NCBI RefSeq assembly: GCF_000970205.1
Contig: NZ_CP009512.1
Coordinates: forward strand, 3,906,001-3,970,000
From: Methanosarcina mazei S-6
GTDB lineage: Archaea; Halobacteriota; Methanosarcinia; Methanosarcinales; Methanosarcinaceae
DNA length: 64,000 bases
Direction of reading: 5' to 3'
In this document: positions 16,756 to 26,361 of the stretch, one piece after another
Layout: each line of letters opens with the position of its first letter
How positions within the stretch are numbered: position 1 is the stretch's first letter
Notes under the pieces: model-generated
Seen by the model: only the letters and a program-made list of their open reading frames with translations
Told to the model about the DNA's origin: nothing
Databases searched by the model: none
Position numbers and translations under genes: made by a program

Positions 16756-17937
16756 ATGAAAGTTACAGACTTCAGCATAAAAAAATCCCTTGAAGAAGCA
16801 AAAGCAGATGCTTACCTGATGACAGGGGATATCCATAACGCCGACATTTACTATGTAACCCGTTTCCTGGCATCGGATGAGTTTATGTATCTGCAAACAG
16901 GAGCCGGGAAAGAGATCCTTTTTATTTCGGAAATGGAGCGCGGGAGAGCTGAAATTGAATCAAGGATTTCAAATATAAAAACAACCCAGGAATTTGGCTA
17001 CCGCGAGAAAATCAAAGAGAAAAAGGATGCATCTATTGCTTATGCAGCCTGCATCTCAGAGCTGCTTCTAGGAGAAGAAGTAAAAAGAATTGCAGTCCCC
17101 TATGATTTTCCGGTCTTTTATTCAAGCTATCTTACAGAAGCGGGTTTTACCATTATGCCCATAAAAAGCCCTTTCAGAAAAATGAGGAGCGTGAAGAGGC
17201 AGGAAGAGCTTGAAGCCATAAGATACTCCCAGATGGCAGGAGAAAAGGCTATGGAGGCAGCCATTGCCCTGATAGAGGGAGCAGAAGAAAAAGAAGGCAT
17301 ACTTTATGTTGAAGGGGAAATACTTACCGGGGCTAAAGTGAATTCAGTCATTGACCATACACTGCTTGATTTCGGGTGTGAAGCAGAAGAAACTATAGTC
17401 TCCTGCGGGGAGGACACCGCAAATCCCCACGGTACTACAGATGGACCTCTCAGGGCAAATGCACCGATTATTCTTGATATTTTTCCGAGAAGCAAGAAGA
17501 AGCGCTATTTTGCAGACATGACGCGCACGGTGCTACGGGGCGAAGCTTCTGAAAAGCTGAAAGAAATGTATGAGACTGTGTTTGAAGCCCAGAAAAAAGC
17601 ATTATCCATGGTTAAAGCTGGAGTTCAGGCAGCCGAAATACACACTGCAGTCTGTGACCTGTTTGAAGCAAGAGGCTATCACACTTACAGAAGCGGATCA
17701 AAAGCAGGCTTCACACACTCCACAGGGCATGGAGTAGGGCTTGATATCCATGAATTGCCCGGTGTTGGAGAAAGCAGCTTTATCCTTGAGGCAGGCAACG
17801 TAATAACTATCGAACCGGGCCTCTATTACCCGGAGATCGGAGGAATCCGGCTCGAAGATATGGTACTGGTTACTGAAGAAGGGTGCAAGAACCTTACGCG
17901 GCTGGAAAAGAAATTTGTATTAAAATCTTATTTATAA
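16756..17937 (+). CDS. Xaa-Pro aminopeptidase-like M24 peptidase
   Basis: 393 residues. The N-terminal 130 residues form a creatinase/aminopeptidase P N-domain, the rest an M24 pita-bread metallopeptidase. The five metal ligands are present: Asp241, Asp254 (FADMTRTV), His325 (STGHGVGLDIHELPG), Glu353 (IEPGLYYPEIGGIRLED) and Glu367. It should remove an N-terminal residue next to proline; some family members are dipeptidases, which cannot be told apart here. Single gene, 217 bases before another M24 enzyme on the same strand. Confidence 0.9.
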   Translation: MKVTDFSIKKSLEEAKADAYLMTGDIHNADIYYVTRFLASDEFMYLQTGAGKEILFISEMERGRAEIESRISNIKTTQEFGYREKIKEKKDASIAYAACISELLLGEEVKRIAVPYDFPVFYSSYLTEAGFTIMPIKSPFRKMRSVKRQEELEAIRYSQMAGEKAMEAAIALIEGAEEKEGILYVEGEILTGAKVNSVIDHTLLDFGCEAEETIVSCGEDTANPHGTTDGPLRANAPIILDIFPRSKKKRYFADMTRTVLRGEASEKLKEMYETVFEAQKKALSMVKAGVQAAEIHTAVCDLFEARGYHTYRSGSKAGFTHSTGHGVGLDIHELPGVGESSFILEAGNVITIEPGLYYPEIGGIRLEDMVLVTEEGCKNLTRLEKKFVLKSYL

Positions 17938-18154
17938 ATAAAAGAATAAATTGTAACCGGAAATTAACCTGAAATTCTCCTGGCTACGTAAAATAAGCAC
18001 TAAAAAAGCAAAAAAGAAAGTAAACCCAGAATTTACAGATATAAACTCATTAACGGACTTGCTGGCCTAATAAAGCAATAAAAACAACTATAATATTGTT
18101 TATAAACAGAAAATACCCAGGATTTGTATAAACGCATCCTGAAGCGGGGTTAAT

Positions 18155-19045
18155 ATGACAGATAATGTTTACAACAGAGAAGATGTTCTTGAAAAGTATA
18201 GAGAAGCAGGCAGAATCCTGAAAATTGTCAGGGCTGAGGCTGCAGATATGATAAAAGTAGGAAACAGCCTGCTTGAAGTTGCCGAATTTGTAGAAAATAA
18301 AACCATAGAACTGGGAGGCAAACCTGCATTTCCCTGCAATATCTCAAGAAACCAGGAGGCTGCCCATGCAACCCCGAAAGCAGGAGATAAGGACGTTTTT
18401 GGAAAAGATATGGTGAAGCTGGACCTTGGAGTTCATGTTGATGGGTACATAGCAGATTCGGCAATAACTGTGGACCTTTCAGGCAATCCTGATATTGTAA
18501 AAGCCTCTGAGGATGCCCTGGCAGCAGCTATAGACCTTATTAAGCCCGGAGTCAGTACAGGAGAGATAGGAACTGCAATAGAAGAAAGTATCCGCAGCTA
18601 TAGTTTAAGTCCTATTATGAACCTCACAGGCCACGGGCTTTCTCAATATGAAGCTCACGACAACCCCTCAGTGCCCAATAAACACGTGGAAGGCGGGGTC
18701 ATCCTTAAGGAAGGAGATGTTCTTGCAATCGAACCTTTTGCAACTAACGGGACAGGGCTTGTACACGACGGGAGCTGGGCTGAGATATACAGCATCATAA
18801 GGAAAAAGCCTGTCCGCATGCCAGCAGTCAGAAACGTTCTTAAACAGGCGGAAGAGTACAGGGAACTCCCCTTCGCTAAACGCTGGCTCAAATCAGATAA
18901 ACTCGAATTTTCACTTATCCAGCTTGAAAGGGCAGGAATCCTTCACTCCTATCCTGTACTTATTGAAAGTGCCGGGGGGCTTGTTTCCCAGGCAGAGCAT
19001 ACTGTCATAATAACCCATGACGGATGTGAGGTAACAACTAAATAA
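18155..19045 (+). CDS. map: Methionine aminopeptidase, type II
   Basis: 296 residues, the length of archaeal type II MetAP. Removes the initiator methionine. Metal ligands in order: Asp90 and Asp101 (DLGVHVDGYIADSA), His160 (TGHGLSQYEAHD), Glu193 (AIEPF) and Glu281 (QAEHTVIIT). The 60-residue insertion between His160 and the C-terminus (about 210-270) that defines type II is present. Start ATG follows GCGGGGTTAAT. Confidence 0.95.
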   Translation: MTDNVYNREDVLEKYREAGRILKIVRAEAADMIKVGNSLLEVAEFVENKTIELGGKPAFPCNISRNQEAAHATPKAGDKDVFGKDMVKLDLGVHVDGYIADSAITVDLSGNPDIVKASEDALAAAIDLIKPGVSTGEIGTAIEESIRSYSLSPIMNLTGHGLSQYEAHDNPSVPNKHVEGGVILKEGDVLAIEPFATNGTGLVHDGSWAEIYSIIRKKPVRMPAVRNVLKQAEEYRELPFAKRWLKSDKLEFSLIQLERAGILHSYPVLIESAGGLVSQAEHTVIITHDGCEVTTK

Positions 19046-19105
19046 ATTTACGAGGAGATAAGTTACAGAAAAAATGAGAAGTTACCGGGACGGCAGACAA
19101 ATAAA

Positions 19106-19915
19106 ATGAAAAAAGAGTTGACATTCTTGAAACTGTATCATCTTTTCTTAGCCAGTCTTTTACTGGCGACCCTTCTCTCCCCAGTTCTTTTTGCAAAACC
19201 CTGTGCTGCAGCTTTTATTCCCGGCAATAATATAACGCTGGAAAGAAACGGGATAACATGGGATTATGACGAAAAAACCACAGATAACGAAGCTGTTTTA
19301 TTCCGGAGAATTATAGACGCAGAAACAGGCAATAATGACGGCTTTGTTAATGCCTGGGAAATTCGGAAAATGGAAGTCCTTTTAGGGGAAAAGATGAAGA
19401 AAGCCGTAGAAGAAGAACCTGATATAAAACTAAATTCAACCTCAGAAATTGTTGAATTAAAAGACATTGAGTTCTGGATTCCCGAAGAAGCCCTCGGAAG
19501 AACTTATAAAAATTCATCAATCATAAACCGTGCCAGTGTTATATACGGTTTCAAAGAAGAGGCCGGCACCGGAACAGAGATCTGGCTTATGGGAACTCCA
19601 GATTCATATGTCACGATCACTCTTCCATCAGGTTTTGACGCAGAGAGAATTGAGGGGCTTAACAACAAAAGCCTCGGGTTTGAAAATAAGCGTACAGTAT
19701 TGAAGGGAAATTTCAACTCTGAGAAAAACATTACCTTATGGCTTTCGGAAAATGAAAGTTTTAAAGCCGAACTGCAGGATATTGAAGCTAATGAGAATAA
19801 AAGTGCAGAGAACGAGAGCGGAACAGTAGAAAACAGCACATTGAACACCGGAGATAAGTCAGAGTCCGGGAGCCTCAAAGGTTTTTTTAAAAAAATCCTT
19901 AAAAAAGCTGGCTGA
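19106..19915 (+). CDS. Exported hypothetical protein with EF-hand-like loop
   Basis: 269 residues with a Sec-type signal peptide (basic KKE, hydrophobic LFLASLLLATLLSPVLF, Ala-rich cleavage region near 30-35). Near residue 70 DAETGNNDGFVNAWE has the spacing of a dockerin or EF-hand calcium loop. The middle is beta-rich; the C-terminal 45 residues are Asn/Glu/Ser-rich linker (NENKSAENESGT) ending in a short basic amphipathic helix GFFKKILKKAG. No known family recognised. The gene starts 60 bases after map on the same strand and may be co-transcribed with it. Confidence 0.65.
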   Translation: MKKELTFLKLYHLFLASLLLATLLSPVLFAKPCAAAFIPGNNITLERNGITWDYDEKTTDNEAVLFRRIIDAETGNNDGFVNAWEIRKMEVLLGEKMKKAVEEEPDIKLNSTSEIVELKDIEFWIPEEALGRTYKNSSIINRASVIYGFKEEAGTGTEIWLMGTPDSYVTITLPSGFDAERIEGLNNKSLGFENKRTVLKGNFNSEKNITLWLSENESFKAELQDIEANENKSAENESGTVENSTLNTGDKSESGSLKGFFKKILKKAG

Positions 19916-19977
19916 TTTTTCCCTGGCCCTGCCTGAGTCCAAAAAGTTAATCTTGTTTGAGGCTAATTCAGAAAAAC

Positions 19978-20265
19978 ATGCTCATAGAACAGATTCCACT
20001 TAAAAACGGGTGCGCTCTTGGCCTCCGATTTGAGATGCAGAAGTATCCTCTTCTGGTTATAAGAGCAGAAAAAGGATTTTTAATGTGCGGTTATCTCAAC
20101 GTCAGCGCTGCAGAAGCCCTTGGGGATGCGGCTGCAAAGGTAAAAGGCGTTCAGAGTTTTGAAGACATGCTTGAAGCCACTGTTGTCGAAGCCACAAAGT
20201 TTGCCAGAGATCTTGGTGTTGAAGCCGGGATGGCTGGCAGGGAAGCCCTGGAAAAAATGTTCTGA
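19978..20265 (+). CDS. DUF1805 family protein
   Basis: 95-residue protein of the DUF1805 family (small alpha/beta protein of archaea and bacilli, function not established). ATG 19978 is preferred over an in-frame TTG at 19957 because the conserved sequence starts at MLIEQIPLKNG. Typical block: AEKGFLMCGYLNVSAAEALGD in two parts, with the CGYL motif at about residue 39. Follows the exported protein by 62 bases. Confidence 0.8.
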   Translation: MLIEQIPLKNGCALGLRFEMQKYPLLVIRAEKGFLMCGYLNVSAAEALGDAAAKVKGVQSFEDMLEATVVEATKFARDLGVEAGMAGREALEKMF

Positions 20266-20765
20266 AGGGCAGGAGCCGCTTTACAGAAGCTTATGAGGAC
20301 TCTGACAGGCTGGTCATCAGCTGACCTGTGATAATGATCTTTTAGAGTTTCTTATTGGTCTTTAAGGCCATTCTGTCCAGAAAATTTTTACTTATACGTA
20401 TACGTAGCCCGCTTTTGCACATATACAGCTCGTTTTTGATTTCGACTCAAAATTATATCAAGTTATACAGAATAATGTCAAACCGGATCAAAATCATATC
20501 AAATTATATCAAAATTATATAAAGTTATATCAAAATTATATAAAATTACATCAAAATCATATTAAAACAGTATTCGTTAGCAAAAAATAAAACTATGAAT
20601 AAGAGTGGCTTAACGCCTTTTATATAAAATCCAGTTTCCTGTTCCTCAATTCCACAAAATTATTTTGAATTACCATTACTGTGAACTGACATCGTCTGTT
20701 TAGAACTGACTGAAGATTATTTCAAACTATATTAATCAACATTAATCAACACGTTTCGGATTATC
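20266..20765. other. AT-rich intergenic region with degenerate ATCAAAATTATAT repeats
   Basis: 500 bases without a gene. Between about 20440 and 20575 the motif ATCAAAATTATAT or close variants occurs about eight times with irregular spacing. A direct TACGTATACGTA-like stretch lies at 20395-20405 (TATACGTATACGTA). No ORF is supported. Confidence 0.55.
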
Positions 20766-21812
20766 ATGTTATACGCTTTTGAATTATCTGGAGAGCATGA
20801 AGAACTGCCAGCCGCCGAAGTCCTTGCCTGCCTCAAAATAGAGGAGCTTGATTTCAAGCCCTTCATCAGGGTTGACCAGTGCCTTGTAGTGGACATAGCA
20901 GGCAGAGAAGAGGAAATTGAAAGAACTCTGACATGCACTATAACCGAAAGGCTGGCAATGACCCATCATATACTGAAAGTTGTAGGAATTGCCGAAAACA
21001 GCCCTGAAGCCATTCTTGAGCTTGCGGAAGCTTTTGAGCCCGAAGGATACATAAAAGAAGGAGAAAGCTTTGTTGTCAGGGCAAAGAGAATTAAACACCA
21101 CGTTGATTTTCCGTGCGAGTACCTGGAACAGAAGATTGGAGGCTGCATCTACAGGAAAGGTTTCAGGGCAAACCTGAAAAACGCTGATGTGGAATTCCGG
21201 CTGATCCTGAGCGAAAAAGCAGTACTTGGAACCCTGATTTCCTCTGTAGACAGGAGCGCATATGAAGCCAGGACTCCCCAGAACAAGCCTTTTTTCCACC
21301 CCGGTGTGCTTATGCCAAGGGTTGCACGTGCACTTACGAATTTATCCGGGATAAAGCCCGGAGAGCTCTTTCTTGACCCCTTCTGCGGCACTGCTGGAAT
21401 ACTTGTAGAAGCCGGGCTTGTGGGCGCAAAGGTTGTGGGAATTGATGCCCAGGAAAAGCTTGTCCTCGGGGCTTATATGAACCTGGAAGCCTATGAACTG
21501 GACTATTTTTTGATGGAAGGGGATGCCTGTAGAATTCCCCTGAAGGATTGCACAATAGATGCAGTTGTTACTGATCCTCCTTACGGCAGGTCGGCAGCAA
21601 TTCTTGCCAGTTCCCTGGAAGAGTTATATTCGGGTGCTCTTTCGGAAATCCAGCGTGTCCTGAAACCCGGAGGAATTGCAGTTGTCGTCTCTGATAAGGC
21701 ATCAGTTGAATACGGGGAAAAAGCCGGGCTTAAGGTCCTTGAAATATATGTCCAGAGGGTGCACAGGAGCCTTACACGGATAATAACAATTTTTCAGAAG
21801 GATGAGGATTGA
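20766..21812 (+). CDS. tRNA (guanine(10)-N2)-methyltransferase, Trm-G10 type
   Basis: 348 residues. The N-terminal 150 residues form a THUMP-type RNA-binding region; the C-terminal half is a Rossmann methyltransferase with LDPFCGTAGILVEAG (about 198-212) for S-adenosylmethionine and the catalytic DPPYGRS at 270-276, the motif of N2-guanine methylases. This domain order identifies archaeal Trm-G10, which makes m2G/m2,2G at position 10 of tRNAs. Stands alone, about 145 bases before the convergent truA. Confidence 0.92.
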   Translation: MLYAFELSGEHEELPAAEVLACLKIEELDFKPFIRVDQCLVVDIAGREEEIERTLTCTITERLAMTHHILKVVGIAENSPEAILELAEAFEPEGYIKEGESFVVRAKRIKHHVDFPCEYLEQKIGGCIYRKGFRANLKNADVEFRLILSEKAVLGTLISSVDRSAYEARTPQNKPFFHPGVLMPRVARALTNLSGIKPGELFLDPFCGTAGILVEAGLVGAKVVGIDAQEKLVLGAYMNLEAYELDYFLMEGDACRIPLKDCTIDAVVTDPPYGRSAAILASSLEELYSGALSEIQRVLKPGGIAVVVSDKASVEYGEKAGLKVLEIYVQRVHRSLTRIITIFQKDED

Positions 21813-21957
21813 AGTTGTCTGGAGGAATGAAAGAATGGAAAGAAAAAAAGATAATTAAAAAGTGAGAAACTGAGCCAGAGACTGAGCCAGAACCTGAATA
21901 AAGATAAAAAATTGATAGGAAAAGCAAAAAAAGTAGTGAAGACGGAAATGAAGTTAT

Positions 21958-22767
21958 TTACTCATGGTAAATCAATTCCTCGAGCACTTCAGCCATAACC
22001 CTGTACCTGAGGATGCGCTTGGAGTTCTGGTCACTTGCCCTTCGGATTGAGTAGTTATCTTCAATCCAGTTTATTTCCTCTCCGTAGTTTACTCCCATAA
22101 GGGTCAACCCATAGGCAGGAGCCGGTTCAATACCTTCTTCATAAATATCAGGATTTAACATCTGGATCAGCCAGTCATTGTCACGTACACCTTTTCCGAT
22201 CATTGAAAGGGCGGTTACTATTTTCCTCACCATATTCCAGAGAAAACTGTTGCCTACAACGTCAATCTTTGTAATATCTCCATCCACGCGGACGTTGATC
22301 CTTTCCAGGGTACGAACCGTACTTTTCTCTCCGTTTGATCTGGAAAAGTTTTCGAAATCATGGGTTCCGAGAAGCAGTTTTGAAGCTTCCCTCATTTTTG
22401 AGATATCGTACCCTTCACCGCTAATTACGTATCTATAATGCCTGGAAACTGCATGCCTCCTGGCATCAAAATCGTAGGGGACTTCTGCATGAGCCCATAC
22501 CCATATGGTTGGAGGAAGTCCGGAGTTTATGATTCTGGGAATTGCCAGGTTTGGCCTGTCCGTATCAAAAGCTATAACCTGTCCAAGAGCATGAACACCC
22601 GCATCTGTCCTGCCCGCGCAGATATAGTTAGCAGATTTGGGGCTTTCTATAATCCTGAGGTTCCGAAGAGCTTTGAAGAGTTCTTTCTCCACTGTTTCAA
22701 CACTAGGCTGAATCTGAGATCCATGAAACTCGGTGCCTATGTATGCAAGTTTTAAAGCGACTCTCAT
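21958..22767 (-). CDS. truA: tRNA pseudouridine(38-40) synthase
   Basis: 269 residues, normal TruA length. The catalytic aspartate is Asp55 in CAGRTDAGVHALGQV. Other family blocks are RHYRYVI, HDFENFSRS and GNSFLWNMVRKIV. Forms pseudouridine in the anticodon arm. Minus strand, directly downstream (11 bases) of a membrane-anchored regulator gene, so they may share a transcript. Confidence 0.95.
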   Translation of the reverse strand: MRVALKLAYIGTEFHGSQIQPSVETVEKELFKALRNLRIIESPKSANYICAGRTDAGVHALGQVIAFDTDRPNLAIPRIINSGLPPTIWVWAHAEVPYDFDARRHAVSRHYRYVISGEGYDISKMREASKLLLGTHDFENFSRSNGEKSTVRTLERINVRVDGDITKIDVVGNSFLWNMVRKIVTALSMIGKGVRDNDWLIQMLNPDIYEEGIEPAPAYGLTLMGVNYGEEINWIEDNYSIRRASDQNSKRILRYRVMAEVLEELIYHE

Positions 22768-22778
22768 ACAATCCCTGA

Positions 22779-23735
22779 TTACTTGGTTTTTTTCTTATAA
22801 TAGATTTCTCTTACAACTACCAGAAATATCACGAAGATGCACCCGAAAAGGAACCAGATCCCCGGATGAAGGGAAAGTGAATCATAAATCCCGTGTATCC
22901 CTCCGAGATGTGTAAGCCCTTCGGGAGGAACAGGGGGAAGTCCCTGGCCCGACTCCAGTTCTTCGGGAACAGGAATTTCAGCGCTATCAGCGTCCAGTGT
23001 TGTAGACTCCGTTTCCGAAGGCAGATATTCCTCCTCTGCTACTTCAACCTCCTGTTCTTCTACAACTGTTTCAGGGATCTCATTTACGATTTCATCTTTT
23101 GCAATAGAATGCTCGTCCAGAGCAGATCCCTGGCTTCCGGCTTCAGGCTTAAAGCTCTCTTCTTCAGAGCTCTCCATAATTGTTGCTTCCGGAGAGGTTC
23201 TGTTTGCCGGACCCGTAACTCCCATCCGCAGGGGGGCAGTGGCATCGATGATACTTTTTGCCCGCAGATAGGCTGAGAGGTATTCTATTCCTGCAGCTGC
23301 AAAGACTGCAGCACCTATTACTCCCATGTATTTTTGCAGCAGGCTTATTATGGAGAGTTTATCTATCGGATTTTTTGAAGGGACAAGGACAATCAGTTTT
23401 TCCACGGATTCATAGATCTTAACCTGGCGGCCTTTCTGGCTCCACTTAATCTGTTTGACTTTAATAAGGTCGGAGTCAACCAGGGAATCAAGGTTGTATT
23501 TGACCGTTGTCAGAGGAAGCTTCAGCTCTTCTGCAATATTCGTTGCAGACATGCTTTTCTTCCCCAGGAGTTCAAGTATCTTCAATGAGGTTTCGTTGGA
23601 GAGGATCTGAGTAATTTTTCTTGAATCTCCATTTACAGGGAGAACAAGAACCCTGTTATCCTGCTCTTCGAGTCCAGGACCCCTGGGAGATTCACCGGTT
23701 TCAGACAGACCGTCTCGATCTTCAAGCCCGTTCAT
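22779..23735 (-). CDS. Winged-helix transcription factor with two membrane segments
   Basis: 318 residues. Residues about 38-120 are an ArsR-like winged helix (ITQILSNETSLKILELLG, then NIAEELKLPLTTVKYNLDSL as the recognition region). After it come one hydrophobic segment (MGVIGAAVFAAAGIEYL, about 135-152), a long acidic low-complexity stretch of about 110 residues rich in Glu/Ser/Pro, a second membrane segment near the end (FGCIFVIFLVVV) and a basic tail KKKTK. The layout suggests a membrane-tethered regulator with an extracytoplasmic sensor arm. Divergent from purP; target unknown. Confidence 0.75.
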   Translation of the reverse strand: MNGLEDRDGLSETGESPRGPGLEEQDNRVLVLPVNGDSRKITQILSNETSLKILELLGKKSMSATNIAEELKLPLTTVKYNLDSLVDSDLIKVKQIKWSQKGRQVKIYESVEKLIVLVPSKNPIDKLSIISLLQKYMGVIGAAVFAAAGIEYLSAYLRAKSIIDATAPLRMGVTGPANRTSPEATIMESSEEESFKPEAGSQGSALDEHSIAKDEIVNEIPETVVEEQEVEVAEEEYLPSETESTTLDADSAEIPVPEELESGQGLPPVPPEGLTHLGGIHGIYDSLSLHPGIWFLFGCIFVIFLVVVREIYYKKKTK

Positions 23736-23883
23736 GCTTATTTCCTGATTTAAAAACCTTTTTATCAGTATTTTTTAATTGTACTCTATACTGTACTTTA
23801 CAACGATCTCAATATAAAGTTTTATTTTCTGAGCGTTATTATAGATCCACTACTATATTTATATATAGAATCCTGCCCTTAAG

Positions 23884-23893
23884 CTTAAATATA
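23884..23893 (+). promoter_or_regulatory. Candidate TATA box of purP
   Basis: CTTAAATATA lies 41 bases before the purP ATG, so transcription would start about 15-20 bases ahead of it. A second TATA-like stretch (TATTTATATATAG) at about 23855-23867 probably serves the divergent regulator gene. Confidence 0.35.
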
Positions 23894-23934
23894 GCATTGT
23901 ATATTCTAATCTAAATTTTTCGCTGGTAGCAATC

Positions 23935-25005
23935 ATGATCACAAAACAGCAGGTTCTTGAATTTCTGAAAAATTACGATTTAGATAACATCACTATTGCA
24001 ACAGTCTGTTCTCACTCAAGCCTCCAGATCTTTGATGGGGCGAGAAAAGAAGGCTTCAGAACTATGGGGATCTGCGTTGGTAAACCTCCCAAGTTCTATG
24101 AGGCATTCCCCAGAGCAAAACCTGATGAGTACCTTATTGTCGAAAGCTATGAAGACATAATGAACAAAGTTGAAGAGCTCAGGAAAAAGAATGTAATAAT
24201 TATTCCTCACGGTTCATTTGTTGCGTATCTGGGTACGGAAAATTTCGCAGAGATGGCTGTACCTACCTTCGGGAACCGGGCTGTACTGGAGTGGGAATCA
24301 GACAGGAGCAAGGAACGGGAATGGCTGCTTGGAGCAGGGATCCATATGCCCGGAAAAATAGATGACCCTCGAGACATCAACGGACCTGTAATGGTCAAAT
24401 ACGACGGGGCAAAAGGAGGAAAAGGATTCTTCGTTGCGAAAACCTATGAAGAGTTCGATGAGCTCGTAGACCGCACCCAGAAATATACGATTCAGGAATT
24501 CATTACCGGAACCCGCTACTATCTTCACTACTTCTACTCCCCTATCAGGAACGAAGGGTATACATTAAGCGAAGGCAGCCTTGAGCTCCTCAGCATGGAC
24601 CGCAGGGTAGAGTCCAATGCTGATGAAATCTTCAGGCTCGGTTCCCCCAGAGAACTCATAGAAGCAGGAATTCGCCCGACATACGTGGTTACAGGAAACG
24701 TGCCCCTTGTTGCGAGGGAATCCCTCCTGCCCCTGATCTTCTCTCTTGGAGAAAGAGTGGTCGAAGAGTCCCTTGGCCTTTTCGGCGGGATGATAGGGGC
24801 TTTCTGCCTTGAAACTGTTTTTACTGACGAGCTTGAAATTAAGGTATTTGAGATTTCCGCCAGAATTGTTGCAGGAACGAACCTTTACATTTCAGGTTCC
24901 CCCTATGCAGATCTTATTCAGGAAGACCTCTCAACCGGAAGGAGAATAGCGCAGGAAATCAAAGAGGCAGTCCGGAAAAACCAGCTGGATAAAATAATAT
25001 CCTGA
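23935..25005 (+). CDS. purP: 5-formaminoimidazole-4-carboxamide ribotide synthetase
   Basis: 356 residues of the PurP family, the archaeal ATP-grasp enzyme that uses formate and ATP in the ninth step of purine synthesis in place of the folate-dependent bacterial PurH transformylase. Recognised by HSSLQIFDGARKEGF near the N-terminus, GTENF...PTFGNRAVLEWE, VKYDGAKGGKGFFVAK (ATP-binding loop), YYLHYFYSP and EISARIVAGTNLY. Complete and of usual length. Single gene; the 18-bp minisatellite lies 240 bases past its end. Confidence 0.95.
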   Translation: MITKQQVLEFLKNYDLDNITIATVCSHSSLQIFDGARKEGFRTMGICVGKPPKFYEAFPRAKPDEYLIVESYEDIMNKVEELRKKNVIIIPHGSFVAYLGTENFAEMAVPTFGNRAVLEWESDRSKEREWLLGAGIHMPGKIDDPRDINGPVMVKYDGAKGGKGFFVAKTYEEFDELVDRTQKYTIQEFITGTRYYLHYFYSPIRNEGYTLSEGSLELLSMDRRVESNADEIFRLGSPRELIEAGIRPTYVVTGNVPLVARESLLPLIFSLGERVVEESLGLFGGMIGAFCLETVFTDELEIKVFEISARIVAGTNLYISGSPYADLIQEDLSTGRRIAQEIKEAVRKNQLDKIIS

Positions 25006-25242
25006 GCTTCCGGGTGTCCTGAATCTGCTGAAAAATCCTCAGCAGCTTTCAGGGAATTGATTTTTTGTAAATTCGGATCTGACTGACTCAGATTTGATTT
25101 TTAGGGGAATTAGCGTATCAAAACCGATTTCCTCTGTTTTATTGCCCTTCTTTTTTTACTCTGCTTTTTAACTATTTTTTGCTTCTTCTACTTCATTTAC
25201 TATTGTTACATTATTTATTATTATTATTATTATTATCATTAT

Positions 25243-25440
25243 GTATTATTGTTACATTATTTATTATTGTTACATTATGTATTATTGTTACATTATGTAT
25301 TATTGTTACATTATGTATTATTGTTACATTATGTATTATTGTTACATTATGTATTATTGTTACATTATGTATTATTGTTACATTATGTATTATTGTTACA
25401 TTATGTATTATTGTTACATTATGTATTATTGTTACGTTAA
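25243..25440. repeat. 18-bp minisatellite
   Basis: About eleven head-to-tail copies of an 18-base unit (ATTATTGTTACATTATGT in one register), almost perfect; the first copies have TTT for TGT and the last has GTTACG. It is preceded by a TTA/ATT triplet run (25213-25235). Because 18 is a multiple of three, the plus-strand frames stay open across it, giving spurious ORFs. It lies between the convergent 3' ends of purP and a FilR1 regulator gene. There are no unique spacers, so it is not a CRISPR array. Confidence 0.97.
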
Positions 25441-25449
25441 TTACTTCAT

Positions 25450-26361
25450 TTACATTTTATACTTCGTTTTTCTTAAACAGGAGATTTGTAACAGATCAGA
25501 ACCCGTCCCATATCCTGATTTTTTTCCAGGGGGAATAATTTTTTCAGAGAGGAGGCGATCGGCTTTGTCTCCATAAATCTTTTTAGAAATCTCTCTGTAG
25601 TACATAAAAAGTTCTTTACCCCACTCGATTGCCTCACTTTCGGAACTTATTAGAAGGTTCTGATCGAGCTTTCCTTTTTTATTGAGAAGCATTAACGCCA
25701 TAAACCTCTCGGTCACGGTAAGCGAAACCAGGGAAGATATGCCGTCATATACATAGAGATTCGCCCTCTCAGGGAGCAACAGTTCATCATATTCTTCAGA
25801 ATGGGGGCTGGAGATCCGTTCAAAAAAGTTTTTTGTAAAAATAAAAGTAGAATCTGTCCTTTTCTTTAAAAAATCCTGATCAAAACCTGAGAAACAGGGC
25901 TGAAAAAAAGAAGAAAAATACATTATTTCCGTGGATTTTTTGAGGGAATTTATAAATTCTTCTGGGGGCTCAAACATCCTGTTAAGCTGGGGTTCGATTA
26001 CCTCATATTGGGAGAGCATCTCGAGTTTCAAACGCAAAAAAGCAGGGATTCCTGTGAGGTCTTTCTGTGCCCAGTATTCAAGGTTATTTTCAAAGACCTC
26101 AATAGTTCCCAGAAGCGGAACCAGCTTCTCAGTAACGATCATCCCGACTGTTGAAAGCCTGTAAATTTTATTTTCCTGCCTGACCAGTCCCTTTTCGATT
26201 AGCTTTTTCATCTGAGGAAGAACCGCAGTACAGGAAGAGCCAAGAAGCGCTGTAATTTCCTCAATATTTTTTGGTCCTTCCTTAAGAAAAAGCAAAATTT
26301 TTCTTCTTTTATCCGACCTTAAAAGCAAATCTATCATTGTAGTTTTCTGAAGAGAATCCAC
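25450..26361 (-). CDS. FilR1/DUF1724 winged-helix transcription regulator
   Basis: 303 residues. N-terminal ArsR-like helix-turn-helix (LLRSDKRRKILLFLKEGPKNIEEI, then SSCTAVLPQMKKLIEKGLV), then the methanogen-specific FilR1 (DUF1724) domain with the C-terminal signature AIEWGKELFMYYREISKKI at about residue 262. Proteins of this family (Msr type in Methanosarcina) regulate methanol and methylamine methyltransferases and filament formation; the target of this one is unknown. A 35-residue tail after the signature is longer than in its paralogue at 36948 and runs towards the minisatellite. Stands alone, convergent with purP. Confidence 0.88.
   Translation of the reverse strand: MDSLQKTTMIDLLLRSDKRRKILLFLKEGPKNIEEITALLGSSCTAVLPQMKKLIEKGLVRQENKIYRLSTVGMIVTEKLVPLLGTIEVFENNLEYWAQKDLTGIPAFLRLKLEMLSQYEVIEPQLNRMFEPPEEFINSLKKSTEIMYFSSFFQPCFSGFDQDFLKKRTDSTFIFTKNFFERISSPHSEEYDELLLPERANLYVYDGISSLVSLTVTERFMALMLLNKKGKLDQNLLISSESEAIEWGKELFMYYREISKKIYGDKADRLLSEKIIPPGKKSGYGTGSDLLQISCLRKTKYKM

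Noticed and set aside
25179-25576. Long plus-strand frames (about 110-120 codons) over the minisatellite
   Set aside because: They only reflect the 18-base period, which keeps frames open; the peptides are pure repeats with no ribosome site.
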